From Trogon surrucura (Eukaryota; Chordata; Aves; Trogoniformes; Trogonidae), in the NCBI GenBank assembly GCA_020746105.1, contig CM036620.1, positions 41,443,206 to 41,507,205 of the forward strand: 64,000 nt of DNA. The letters run 5' to 3'. This document shows positions 54,561 to 64,000 of this stretch, in pieces. Both the position numbers and the translations under genes were made by a program. Within the stretch, counting starts at the first letter, position 1, and the number at the start of each line of letters is the position of its first letter. Below the pieces are notes generated by a model that was not told the origin of the DNA, did not search any database, and saw nothing but the letters and a program-made list of their open reading frames with translations.

Positions 54561-54568
54561 CACTGCCA
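54561..54568 (+). promoter_or_regulatory. miR-34/449 family 8-mer seed match
   Basis: CACTGCCA in the proximal 3'UTR, upstream of all three AATAAA signals. miR-34 family repression of GALNT7 has been reported in human cells. Only the seed match is visible here. Confidence 0.55.
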
Positions 54569-54962
54569 CAGGTTATTAGCCAGGGTGGCCTTCTCTCACA
54601 GTCATGCTGCTTTTTTGGAAGGTGAATTTCAACATATTTAGTGCCTCTTTCATTTCTCTCCTTCACAAGAAAAGCATTTGTTGGAAATTGTACAACGGAT
54701 TTTTCTGAGCAGTCACCAGGGGTAGGGGCCAACCATACCATCCCGTGTAATTATTGTGTTTCTGAAGACAAATTTCTATTGCCAGCTTTGCTGCTCTACT
54801 TTGACTGGGCGCTTTGTGCAGTGCAAGGAAAAGCTCAGTGTCAAGTTTAGTGCTAATGTGGTACGTTTTGGTGGAAGTAAGCACCCTCGTGATTCCAGCT
54901 AGGAATTTATAAGCACTAACTTGCTTGTTTAAACCATGCCTTACATAAAAATAATTTAAATA

Positions 54963-54968
54963 AATAAA
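54963..54968 (+). terminator. Proximal polyadenylation signal AATAAA
   Basis: AATAAA within AAATAAATAAAGC, about 820 nt after the stop. It would give a short 3'UTR that keeps the miR-30 and miR-34 matches. Confidence 0.45.
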
Positions 54969-55350
54969 GCTGCACAATTATGTAAAACTTAGAAAGAATG
55001 AATTCAATGCTTCATTTATATTGTTATTTTAAATGGAAATCACTTAGATGTAGACTAAAACTTTTAATTAGGAGAAAAACATCCAGCTTCTTAACACATC
55101 TGCATAATTTTTTACAAGGACATCTGTCAACTAGTTTGGATGCCGGATTTAGATTTGAAAAGAGAAACGGAAATCCGAAAACCAGATTTACTCATACTAA
55201 TTTTCTTCTTATTTTTGTCGTTGGAAACTTCTCCCGAGGGATTATTCACACAAAATACAACTGCTTGGTGCTATAGTGTACAGAATAGAACGTGAAGAAG
55301 AAGTTTCTAAAAATGTTCTAGAAAGGAGTTGCTGCAAACTCGCTTAGGAG

Positions 55351-55358
55351 TGTAAATA
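55351..55358 (+). promoter_or_regulatory. Pumilio response element candidate
   Basis: TGTAAATA matches the UGUANAUA consensus. It lies in the distal 3'UTR, so only transcripts using the second or third AATAAA would carry it. It sits in a near-palindrome (GTAAATATTTAC). Confidence 0.4.
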
Positions 55359-55689
55359 TTTACTCTGAGTGAACAGAGGGCTGGAGGAGAAATGACTTAT
55401 CCTCACTTCCTTAGTCCAGATTTTGTGACTGTTAAATGTTGACATCAGTGTGCTGATTTCATAGAGTTATGCCTATAACATGTCACACTATTAAATATGA
55501 CTTAAATACTTCCCTGAAATCTAGAATAGCATTGCATGCAGCTTCCATTGATGTTAACAAGGGTTATGTATCATACATGGTGACAGAGTTTGATCTTTAT
55601 AGGGCTGTCTGCACTGATCTATTAGTTTGGGATCTTTCCTAGTTTCTTTAAACTTGCCACCTATCCTTTCAGAGCTATGAAAAATAGAA

Positions 55690-55695
55690 AATAAA
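55690..55695 (+). terminator. Middle polyadenylation signal AATAAA
   Basis: AATAAAGG about 1.55 kb after the stop, followed by a purine-rich rather than GT-rich sequence, so it is probably weak. Confidence 0.3.
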
Positions 55696-56207
55696 GGAGG
55701 GAGAAGCTGGGAAAAAAAAAAGGAAAATAAGGGTGTGTGCCGGTACTTGTTCCTTGTGTGTATGAAAACTGACTCCATTTTTGTGTGTTGAGTAGATTAA
55801 TTTAATCATACGACTATGCATAAGAGAAAGAATGGTGGCACATAAATTGTGCGGGTGTGCATTTTAAATGAGTATTTTGTGCAATTCATTGATAGCTGAT
55901 GCTGTATCTGAATATGAATCTGTATGTGAGACTGAAACCTTACAAAACATGAGATCATAAGAAGCTGTTGCTGTAATGACTTTTTCCTACTATAGCCAGC
56001 TTGGAAAAAAATAATTCCCATATCCTTGCTTTGTAAGTTGATGATAATATCACTATGCATTTCTACATATTTTATAAATTTGATTTATGCAGATTTTGAT
56101 ACACTGTATGTTTATGTAGAAATTGTATAAATCTTTAAAAGATTTATTAGGGATAAATCTGGGAAACTATGTCTATCTTATGGGTTGCTTGTTTTTTAGG
56201 TGAAGTA

Positions 56208-56213
56208 AATAAA
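56208..56213 (+). terminator. Distal polyadenylation signal AATAAA
   Basis: AATAAAATATTTG followed by a T/G-rich stretch. This is the best candidate for the main GALNT7 3' end. Confidence 0.55.
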
Positions 56214-56235
56214 ATATTTGAATTTTTGGGTTTAC

Positions 56236-57551
56236 TATACTTTTACAGAGTAAAAATGGATTATTATCTTTATAGAAACCTCATATCTCAAAATCTAGGC
56301 AACTTCAGTGTTACAAACTTAGAAATATTAAAAGCATTTTATTTTACTTTTTATCTAGGTTCCTTTTGTCACATCTGTGGGGACTCAGATTTTTTTTTTT
56401 TCCTAGTGAAATGAAAAATTAAATTCCCCCTAGAGAGACTTGCCACATGGACACATTTGGATTTTTATATCATCTGCCTGATCTGATTAGGTAGATTTAA
56501 TATGCTTATAGAAAATGAACTTGAGAATTATTTCTAAACTAGAACCAAAGGTAAGAACTAGTTGATAGTGTTTTGACTTGATATTTTATCTTAGTCGGTG
56601 TATGCTTCCACTAACGAAGTTTCAGTGAAACATTTTTTTTTCCTTGTGCTGAGAAGGTTTGTTAGCAAAAGGGTATGCAATTAAATCAGGGCACAGAAGA
56701 CACAAGCTTTGGCCTAGGAGTAAACCTAAATGCTGAAATCTGCAGCATTTTTTATGTGTGGGATTCTTGCTTCCTAGCCAGGTCTGTCAGTGCACTTTTG
56801 TGTATTGCCATTTCGAAAGGCTCCTTGGCAAATCCCTGGATATACAGCAGCAGCCAGTTCATTTTGGGAATATCCTTTTATGTACAGAAATGGGGGCCGA
56901 TAGGAAGGCAGGGACATCTTTCTCCATTACCAGAGATCCTAGCACCAGCACGACCAACAGCACCATTAGGGCAATACTAAAGGCACCGTGCTGGTTGACA
57001 GCACCCTACAATCAAGTCATTCTCTTTCCTTAATGCCAGTCAATCTCTTTTACTGCTTCTTCCATACTATCTGCCTCCCAACTGCAGTCGCTAAAGCCAG
57101 AACTTGTTAACTTACTGCTCTGAAACTAGGCCAAGGAGCCTGAGGTCTCTTACACTATACCAAGGATGTGGAAATTTTGTACTTGGCTCTGATATGTGAG
57201 ACTTTACACACAAAAAAGGAAAAACATACTGCTACCTAAAAAAAACACAAAATATGCTTTAGTAGGTTTCGTTGTATATCAAGTACAATTCTTCCTTTAG
57301 TTTAAAAAAGATCACGTTGTGCAAGATCCATATGAATAAGGAAGGGAATTTCAGAATACACAGAAGTTATCTACACCGTTGAACACAAACTGGTTTTTCT
57401 TGTAAAAGCATTTATTGTTTGTTCCCTGCTGGTGAGTTTAGATCCATCAGTTGTAATAGGTAAAGAAACTACTCAGGGAAAAACAAAATTAGCAGTGTTC
57501 CTGTTTCTGATTGTTCTTGTTATATGGAAATACTAGGTCTTGTTACGTTCT
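56236..57551. other. Intergenic, downstream of GALNT7
   Basis: AT-rich sequence between the probable GALNT7 3' end and the first solo LTR. I see no gene or repeat I can name. Confidence 0.6.
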
Positions 57552-57953
57552 TGTAGAGGAATTTCTTGTGGAGCAGAGGTGCGGTATAACTTTAAAAGTG
57601 TGGACAACCCAGCTTAGGCCTAAACAGAGGCTCTGTCCTTGAAGCTGCCTTGGAACACAGGGAGGAGGAGGTTTTATCTGTTCTGTGAGAGCTTTGCTAG
57701 ATGCTTGGCTGGAGGTGCTGGCCCCGGGGGGAGAAGGGGGGGCGAGAGCCGCCTGCATAGCTGAATGGCACTATCCACTAAAACGCTGGCGTGTGTAAAC
57801 CTGTGACTGACCAACTCTGTTAAGGGGCAGGCGCGGGGACACTGCTGAACTGTATATATTGAGCTGTCCGGAGCAATAAAGGGAGGACGATCTGTAGCCA
57901 TATTGGTGTGATGGTCGTTGACTTGGCTGGCTCTCCGAAGGGACCTTTCTAGA
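57552..57953 (+). mobile_element. Solo LTR, alpha/beta-retroviral (ERVK-like) type
   Basis: 402 bp starting TGTAGAGG and ending CTAGA, flanked by CGTTCT at 57546-57551 and 57954-57959, a 6-bp duplication typical of this class. A TATA box (TATATATT, 57853), AATAAA at 57875 and a following ATATTGGTGTG stretch give the U3-R-U5 order seen in avian alpharetroviral LTRs. The last dinucleotide is GA instead of CA. No internal sequence is attached, so it probably arose by LTR-LTR recombination. Confidence 0.75.
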
Positions 57954-59096
57954 CGTTCTGAAGTCTTTCCTTGCTTGTTTATGAGAGTAACCCTTGAGAA
58001 GTGTCAGTGGTACTCTTCCAGGGTAATATTTACTTTCTGGGAACATCAGAAGCAGTTGCCAGCATTTAGTCCTCTGGCTGTTGACTTTACTTACCCACAG
58101 CCTCCTCTGAACTCCTGCACTGTTGGAACAGTAAGTGGCATAGCTTGGCTGGCACTGTATAGGAGGACTCTCTACATAGAAGGCGCCTGGGTAGAAACGG
58201 TGATAGGTTATCAAAGATTGTGGGTGAGTTTGCCTCTGTTTGGGTTAAAAAAAAAAAAAAAAAGGTATATAAACTGTGTGTGACTCCTGTGGCTATTAAG
58301 AACAACAGCAAGGTAATGGCAGAGCTTATGGTCTGATAGATCTTAACTAACTGATAAAAAAAATGCATATTCCTTCAGTTAACAGATGGATGAAGGTGAC
58401 AAGGATCAAGGCCTGTAAGGAGGAGTTAGAGCTATTTAAACACCAAGGTGAAAAGGTATGTTTGCATATGAGTTGCCTTCTTTTTCTCACTAATGTACCT
58501 CAAAAACATGATTACTTGAGGGACAAGAACCCTGCTCCATTCAAAATGGAGTGCAGGCAAAGCACGGCTGAGGGCTAGGTGGGTCCCACAGGTCTTGTGA
58601 ATGCTAGCATTCAGTGTGAAAGCAGAACTGCCTCCCGCAGGTGGGCTGCCAGTTCAAACAGCTCAGCAATGTTTCTTGGGCAAGAGTAATGTCTTCTGCA
58701 CAAGAAATTTGCAAAAGAAATGTGGAAGAAGTAGCATAGTACTAACGAATATTAAAAAGAAAAACTCTAATAGCCAAGATGTGTGTGATGGCAATAGCAG
58801 CCATCTGGCTCAGCATCCCAGTGTTCCTGAATGGGGAAGGGAAAATGAATGGAGAGATGGTATTTTACTTTCCTGGAAAGGGCTGGTGGTGGCAGTGTGT
58901 GTCAGTCAAGAAGGCAGCATGCCTGAACAGTTGGTAAAGCACAGCCTTCAAATGAAGTCATCCTGCTTGGAATAGACCTTCTGAATCACTTGAAGGCATT
59001 TGAGTGGAATTAGGAATCAAAATACAGCCTTCTCCCTTGAAATTTGTGGAGAGACTTCCCCAGGAAAATAGTGTAGGCCAGTATCTTTTAACAGGT
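57954..59096. other. Intergenic between two solo LTRs
   Basis: Contains an A17 tract at about 58247-58263. Short open frames only. Nothing recognised. Confidence 0.6.
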
Positions 59097-59666
59097 TGTG
59101 GTGGTTTGGCCCTGGCTGGAGGCCAGGAGCTCACCAAAGCCGCTCTATCACTCCCCTTTTCAGATGGACAGGGGAGAGGTGAGATGTAACAAGAAGCCCG
59201 TGGGTAAAGATAAAAAGCAGTTTAATATAGCAATTACCGCGCGAAAGCAAAGCAAAACAACAAAGATTATTCTCTACTTCCCATCGGCGGGCGATGTCCG
59301 GCCGCTTTCCCAGGAAGCAGGGCTCCAACACGCGTAACGGTTTCTCCGGAGGACAAACAGCGAATGCCCCCCCCACTTCCCTCTGCCTTCTCTCTTTATA
59401 TCTGAGCTGACGTCATATGGTATGGAATACCCCTTTGGTCAATTTGGGTCAGCTGGCCCGACTGTATCTCCTCCCAAGATGTTGATCACACCCACCCTAC
59501 TACTGGGAGAACATCAAACCACAGCCTTGGTGCTGTGTGGGCACTGCTTAGCAGTAGCCAAAACACTGGGGTGCTATCAACACCCTTCTAGCTACCGCTC
59601 CAAGAAACACAGCACGGAGAAAGCTGCTGTGGGAAGATTAACTCCACCTCAGTCTGACCCAATACA
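59097..59666 (-). mobile_element. Solo LTR, avian ERVL-like, minus strand
   Basis: 570 bp bounded by TG and CA, with CAGGT on both sides (59092-59096 and 59667-59671). Read on the minus strand, its end (GAGTGATAGAGCGGCTTTGG, then CCAGCCAGGGCCAAACCACC) parallels the end of the LTRs at 46.9-49.6 kb. Minus-strand promoter elements confirm orientation: TGACGTCA (59408-59415), then TATAAAG (59395-59401). An ATTAAA lies on the minus strand at 59221-59226, downstream of them. Confidence 0.85.
59395..59415 (-). promoter_or_regulatory. CRE plus TATA box of the solo LTR
   Basis: On the minus strand a perfect CREB/ATF palindrome TGACGTCA is followed after about 6 nt by TATAAAG. This is a compact core promoter directed back toward the GALNT7 3' end. 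Confidence 0.6.
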
Positions 59667-60450
59667 CAGGTATAAAGTCCTCTGGATCTGTGTGTAGCTG
59701 CATGTTCTCTGGCTTAGGCCTGTCACAAGATACAGCGTTAGCGCTTACAGATAACAGCAGGGCCAGAGCCATGAAGACTGGTACCTGCGTTTCTGAGGGG
59801 TCGGGTGAAAGCGTGCTCTCTGTGACCTGTGCTCCCACACCCCCAGGGATCTCATCCTGCTGTGGAAACACTGTGTCGTTCTGGTACACCCTGAGCCCTG
59901 CCTGGCAATGGATGCCTTGCTAGCCTGAGCCTGCGGAGTGGCTACACCCTCTTGCCAGAGTCCACAAGGCCCTCACGGTTGCCCAACAGGCAGCTACAAT
60001 TGCAATTTTCGTACTTTTATTTCTAAGGCAGCAGAAACGATGCATGAAAGTAGAGCTTGAGGAAAGAAGCAGCCTTCTGGAAAGTTCTTGTAGGTTCATA
60101 AGGAGGGAAACTTGGGAAGAGCTGACTGTGAGAAAGTTTACGCCAAGCTCTGGAAGTGTTTCTGGTCATACTGCTCTTTCAGTTGCACTGAGGAATGCTC
60201 TGAAGTCCTGCCTGTCATGAAGATGCCAAGGAACCTCTAAAGACAGAACTGATCAGCCAGGCAACGGAAGGGGAGGCTGCCTGTCCTGCTGTCTGGGAGC
60301 AAAGGTAAGATGGTGTGGGGTGTTGCTGAGGAAGACAGTTCTGTAACCCTATAGTAGAGTGGGGTCTGGTTACTGCTGTTACTGAAGGTTTGGGGATAAA
60401 GTCGTGTTGAACTAGGCTGGAGAAAGGAACCATTCTTGCTTGGTTTTGCC

Positions 60451-60471
60451 TTTTTTTTTTTTTTTTTTTTT
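60451..60471 (+). repeat. Poly-T tract
   Basis: Twenty-one consecutive T. No retroposon body was recognised beside it. Confidence 0.9.
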
Positions 60472-62045
60472 GCCTGTTACAGTATCCCGTTATCTTCCTT
60501 GTGATGATTATGAGAGGAATGGAGTCTACACTCCAGAAATACTAGGACGCTTTGTCTCTGATGGACAAAGAACTTAAGAACTTTGACTTAAGAACTGAGC
60601 TTAAGAACTTTAAAAGCACATGCAAGTACAAAAGTACATCAGAGAAGTCCAGCTGGCACAGTAGCCTGTCTCTCTCAGTGGTCAGTAGGATCGATGTGGT
60701 CAAGGAGCGCAGGGCAAAGTGAAAGGACAGAGCAAGGATACTTGTCTAACATTGTCCTTACTTTTGGTAATATGTAACTCAACACTTTCTGAATTAGAGG
60801 TGGTATTTTCGGTTGAATAGTCCAGAATTTGTCCAACTGCTGTTTGATTATAGGAAAACTTAGATCATCCATCTGATTATCCAGAAAGTTTCAAGGTTTC
60901 TGAAGAGGTGTGCTGCCTCTGCAGTTCACTCCTCTGCTGAGACAAATCAGGGAGATACAGGAAAATTATGAAGGCTCATTAAAAGTCTTCCTTCCCAAAG
61001 GCGTAGTTAGTGCTAGGTCGGTGCTTGGTCCAGCCAGCCAGGAGCTGGCTTCAAGGTGGCACCACTGACAATAACATCATCACAGCACATTTTTCAAAGG
61101 GCCTTTTAGCAGGATGGGTTTTTATCTACACAAATGTCATCCCTTCAGCTCTGCTGGAGAGTCATTTAACTTTATCATGAGATGTTTGGGCCAGGCAACA
61201 CTGAGAATAGCCATACAACTTACAGGTGGAGCACCAGATCTGCAGGCTATAAAGATTTTTCTGGTGGTTGTCTCCATATTCAGGCCTGCAACATCAAGAC
61301 CATCTCCACCACTGAGGCTACAGGGGGTGGTTGATCGTAGGGTATCAGGATGGTCAGAGCAATGTACAGGTTGACTCGCTAATTGGTACTGGCCTGTGGC
61401 AGTTACTTAATTGCACTGATGAAGAGAAATTGGCGAGGGAGACACAACCTTTTTCCTGACTAAGTCTGAATATCGTGCACATCCCTCAGCAGAGTTAATG
61501 CATCCCTCAAGGGCTGTGTACATTGGAGAATGCAGCCGCAAGCTCGACAGCTGGGCTCTGTTACAGAATTCTTGACACTGGATTCAAGTGGGAGCACAGA
61601 AAAGCAGACAGGACTGTGGTACAGCTCATACAAGAGGCCCAGCAGCTCTGGAAATGGCAGGAGTTGCTAGCAAAATATGTATGTGTTTCAAGATGAAAAA
61701 AAAAAAACCCACAAGCCAAAATGAAAAATAAAAACAGACAGAAAAGTAAATATATGCTAAGGATAGTAAGGCAAGTGAAGCAGGATCAGTGACAGTCAAC
61801 ACCACAGCAAATAATCCATCACTGAGCAGTATGTACTAGAATATGTACCAATGGTACATACAAGATGCCTGTGATAGCTGTTAACGAAACAATTTAATAT
61901 GTCGCTGACTAATCAAAAAGTAAAACTCATGCCATTTTTTCTGATTTTCTCTCCATCCCCTTTTGCAATTTCTTTTGTGTTGAGTTCAAAAGTCTGTATA
62001 TACTGCAGTCATTTGCCAGGTCTGTAGCTGTTCTAATCAAGAAAA

Positions 62046-62066
62046 AAACAAACAAACAAACAAAAA
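62046..62066 (+). repeat. (CAAA)n microsatellite
   Basis: Imperfect AACAAACAAACAAACAAAAA array. Confidence 0.85.
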
Positions 62067-62229
62067 ACCCCAAAACAGAACGAGAGACTTATTTACAGTT
62101 CTTCAGACCATAGGTTTTGCTTGGGAAAAATAAGACCAACTTGTTAAACGGGCTTTTTTTTCTGAGCTGATCTAAGAAAAAGGAAACTTTATATTCCTTT
62201 AGGGAGATGGTAAGGAAATATTCAATATT

Positions 62230-63180
62230 TGGCTTGTTCCTCACTCTTTACCTAATAATGCCTAACACGCTATTTGCTTTTCTAGCAAATATCTATTACG
62301 TCTTCACAGAATTATCTATTATAGCTCCAGCATCTTCTCCAGACTAATGTAATTTAGTTTATTGTCCACCCACATTATCCATGACATAAATGCTTGGCTT
62401 GCTTTCTCCCCTTCACATGTTGGGGAGCACATATTAACATGTAATACATTTTGTATGAATGCTGTATTTCACCTGCTGACACCTCAGACTGCAGGCTGGC
62501 TTTGCAGTTCTTTGCCGTTAGCCCTCATCTTTTCTGCAGCACTATTCACCGCTTTTTTTCCAAGTCACTTATGTATATGTTAAACAGTCACTAGCCGTTA
62601 ACATTAACCATACCTCCAGAAATAATCTATGGGTTTTCCTCTGCTGGTGTTAAACTGATGACTAATTCTGATTTTGCTCCTGTCTTGTTAACCAGGAATT
62701 TATTCATGCAAGGCACTTAGTGATGACTTAATACTTCCGTGAGAAGTAGACCAGACCAAACTCAAGTAGGCTGTAACTACCTGATCTCCTTTACCTTCAT
62801 GTTCACTGATTTCTTTGAAGAATATTTACATATTCCTGTGGAACAGGATTTCCTTTTGTGAAATCACAGGTCTTATTTAGCCATTTTTGCAGCAGCTCTC
62901 GGCTGTACTGTGGCTCCTACCAACTTGCCATACAAGCATAGAATGCTTTCTAAAAATTAGTGTCATATTTGTGACCTTCCATTCCTCTACCACTAAGGCA
63001 TTTTTAAGTACAGTTCATAGTTCAGCCATTTCATCCTTGAGTTTCCTTAAACTCTTGGATGAATACCATCTGTCCTGTCATTTTGTTTCAAAACCTTTTA
63101 CACTTGGATTTGAGACAGATGCTCCACCATGCCTCTCCCATTAAAAAGTTTGGTCATGAAAACTTCCTGAAGTTCCTCTA
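62230..63180 (-). mobile_element. Ancient CR1/L3-like LINE, antisense
   Basis: The + strand carries degraded reverse-complement wording of an old amniote CR1: CTATTTGCTTTTCTAGC, CACTTATGTATATGTTAAAC, GTTAACCAGGAATTTATTCA, and CTTAAACTCTTGGATGAATA followed by CCATCTG. The last corresponds to the conserved reverse-transcriptase segment SPDG(I/M)HP in antisense. Many substitutions and indels mean old age. No open frame is left. Confidence 0.6.
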
Positions 63181-63229
63181 CACGGTTTAAAAAAAAAAAA
63201 AAAAGGGAATTATTTTTTCTGAAATCTTC

Positions 63230-63790
63230 TCTAGCTGTTGCTACTATGTCCTGAGCATCTATTGTGCCTAGGACAGTTCAGCAGGCCTCCTGGTTCTGAC
63301 ACGTTAGAAAGTTGTGATTAATTTGTCTGTTTTCCGGAGTTGCTCTGATGCTCTTTTTTTATCCTGCCTCACGTTGCTGTGTCTGGCCTGTCAGGGTGCA
63401 GGTTTCTTCTGGTTTAGAAATAACTTCGACTTTTGTAAAGACTGCTTTCCTGCATTTGGTGTTTTTCTCATAGTTGCTGATTATCCACTTCAGTCTAGTT
63501 TTTGGTGGTCTTTCGGTCTGTTTTGCTGGGTGGTATGCCTGCCTGCTGGGTCTTTAGCGTGATCTGAGCAGTCTGATGATGCCTGTGAGCATTTGGGGCA
63601 TCCCTTTTGCTTTGAGACAGAGCTCCCAGTTCACCTCCAGTGAAAAGTTTCCAGTGAGTCATTTCATAAGATTGTCCATATTGAACACGGATGTGAAAAA
63701 CTAATTTAGCTTTTCTTCCATGGCCTCATCTTTCCTGATCGTTCCCGTTACACTTCGATCACTTACTAGTCCTTTCCAGCACTAGTTCTT
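63230..63790 (-). mobile_element. Probable continuation of the ancient CR1/L3-like LINE
   Basis: AACTAATTTAGCTTTTCTTC and ATGGCCTCATCTTTCCTGA resemble the segment upstream of the reverse transcriptase in old CR1, antisense. The order of pieces appears disturbed, so there may be two nested fragments. Confidence 0.4.
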
Positions 63791-64000
63791 TCAGTGCTCA
63801 CAGATGGGCATTATCTGAACCCCCTGCCCTGACATACCAGGCTTTTTAAAGCTTAATTTGAAAGTAGTAATTTCCACATGCTCTTTTCCATTTGCCTTTG
63901 ATCTATATTCAGTGTCTTTCTTATCAAAAGGACAAAATAATTATTAAAAAAATTACTAATTGCCTTTAGTCGTGACATCTCACTCAGCTGATGGACCAGC

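Larger units (their letters stand above)
54142..56235 (+). other. GALNT7: GALNT7 3' untranslated region (3' limit inferred)
   Basis: AU-rich sequence after the stop, without convincing coding potential. AATAAA occurs at 54963, 55690 and 56208. The last is followed by a T/G-rich stretch, and I take the main cleavage site to be near 56.23 kb, giving about 2.1 kb of UTR. It carries the microRNA and Pumilio-type motifs listed separately. Confidence 0.6.
59667..62229. other. Intergenic, no gene supported
   Basis: Includes a T21 tract at 60451-60471 and a CAAA array at 62046-62066. Open frames reach only about 90 codons and overlap on both strands. No family was recognised. Confidence 0.55.

Noticed and set aside
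59690..60300. Possible small gene after the ERVL solo LTR (frames of 70-90 codons)
   Set aside because: No start context, splice pattern or recognisable family. Frames overlap on opposite strands.
56236..64000. Search for HMGB2, the expected convergent neighbour of GALNT7 in mammals
   Set aside because: No HMG-box coding segment on either strand. The gene may lie beyond the window or the synteny may differ.
1..64000. CRISPR arrays, operons, ribosome binding sites, tRNA or rRNA genes
   Set aside because: Nothing of this kind was seen. The locus is a vertebrate intron-rich gene with retroelements.

Overview
The window is vertebrate nuclear DNA, almost certainly from a bird. The evidence is dense CR1 LINE copies with avian-type 3' ends (ATTCTATG-like 8-mers), LTRs that look like known avian ERVL and alpha/beta-retroviral LTR families, and one large intron-split gene with canonical GT-AG junctions. 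Nothing prokaryotic is present. Most open reading frames are chance or lie inside repeats.

The only host gene I can support is GALNT7 (polypeptide N-acetylgalactosaminyltransferase 7), on the + strand. Its first exon (cytoplasmic tail and membrane anchor) lies upstream of the window. Eleven downstream coding positions run from 5574 to the stop at 54141. Joined in frame they give 1845 nt (614 residues plus stop), in keeping with about 657 residues for mammalian GALNT7 once exon 1 is added. The 3'UTR probably ends near 56.2 kb.

The most interesting host feature is one coding position occupied by two tandem homologous exons, here called 6A (36898-37080) and 6B (37228-37410). Both are 183 nt with the same phase, and their 60 full codons are 73% identical. 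They encode alternative versions of the catalytic-domain segment between the DxH motif and the Gal/GalNAc-T motif, which is expected to line the acceptor groove. The 147-nt intron between them has a 135-nt stretch without AG just before the 6B acceptor. That suggests a distant branch point too close to the 6A donor for 6A-6B joining, a steric route to mutually exclusive splicing. Two TGCATG (RBFOX-type) motifs lie about 0.4 kb downstream.

Layout: 1-5573, end of intron 1, with one ancient and two younger CR1 fragments. 5574-6031, exon 2. 6032-28751, a 22.7-kb intron with two large CR1 copies in opposite orientation (12.6-15.9 kb sense with an open 958-codon ORF2; 25.0-26.8 kb antisense with a 15-bp target duplication) and smaller fragments. 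28752-44873, exons 3-9. 44874-49764, intron 9, with a recent LTR element whose two 1.18-kb LTRs flank only 330 bp of internal sequence. 49765-54141, exons 10-12 (ricin-type lectin domain). 54142 to about 56235, 3'UTR with two miR-30-type and one miR-34-type seed matches. 56.2-64 kb, intergenic, with two solo LTRs and an ancient CR1/L3-like LINE. In mammals HMGB2 lies convergently downstream of GALNT7; no HMGB2 coding sequence is recognisable here.

Assignments come from reading the sequence and recalled family features. No alignment, RNA data or repeat library was available.
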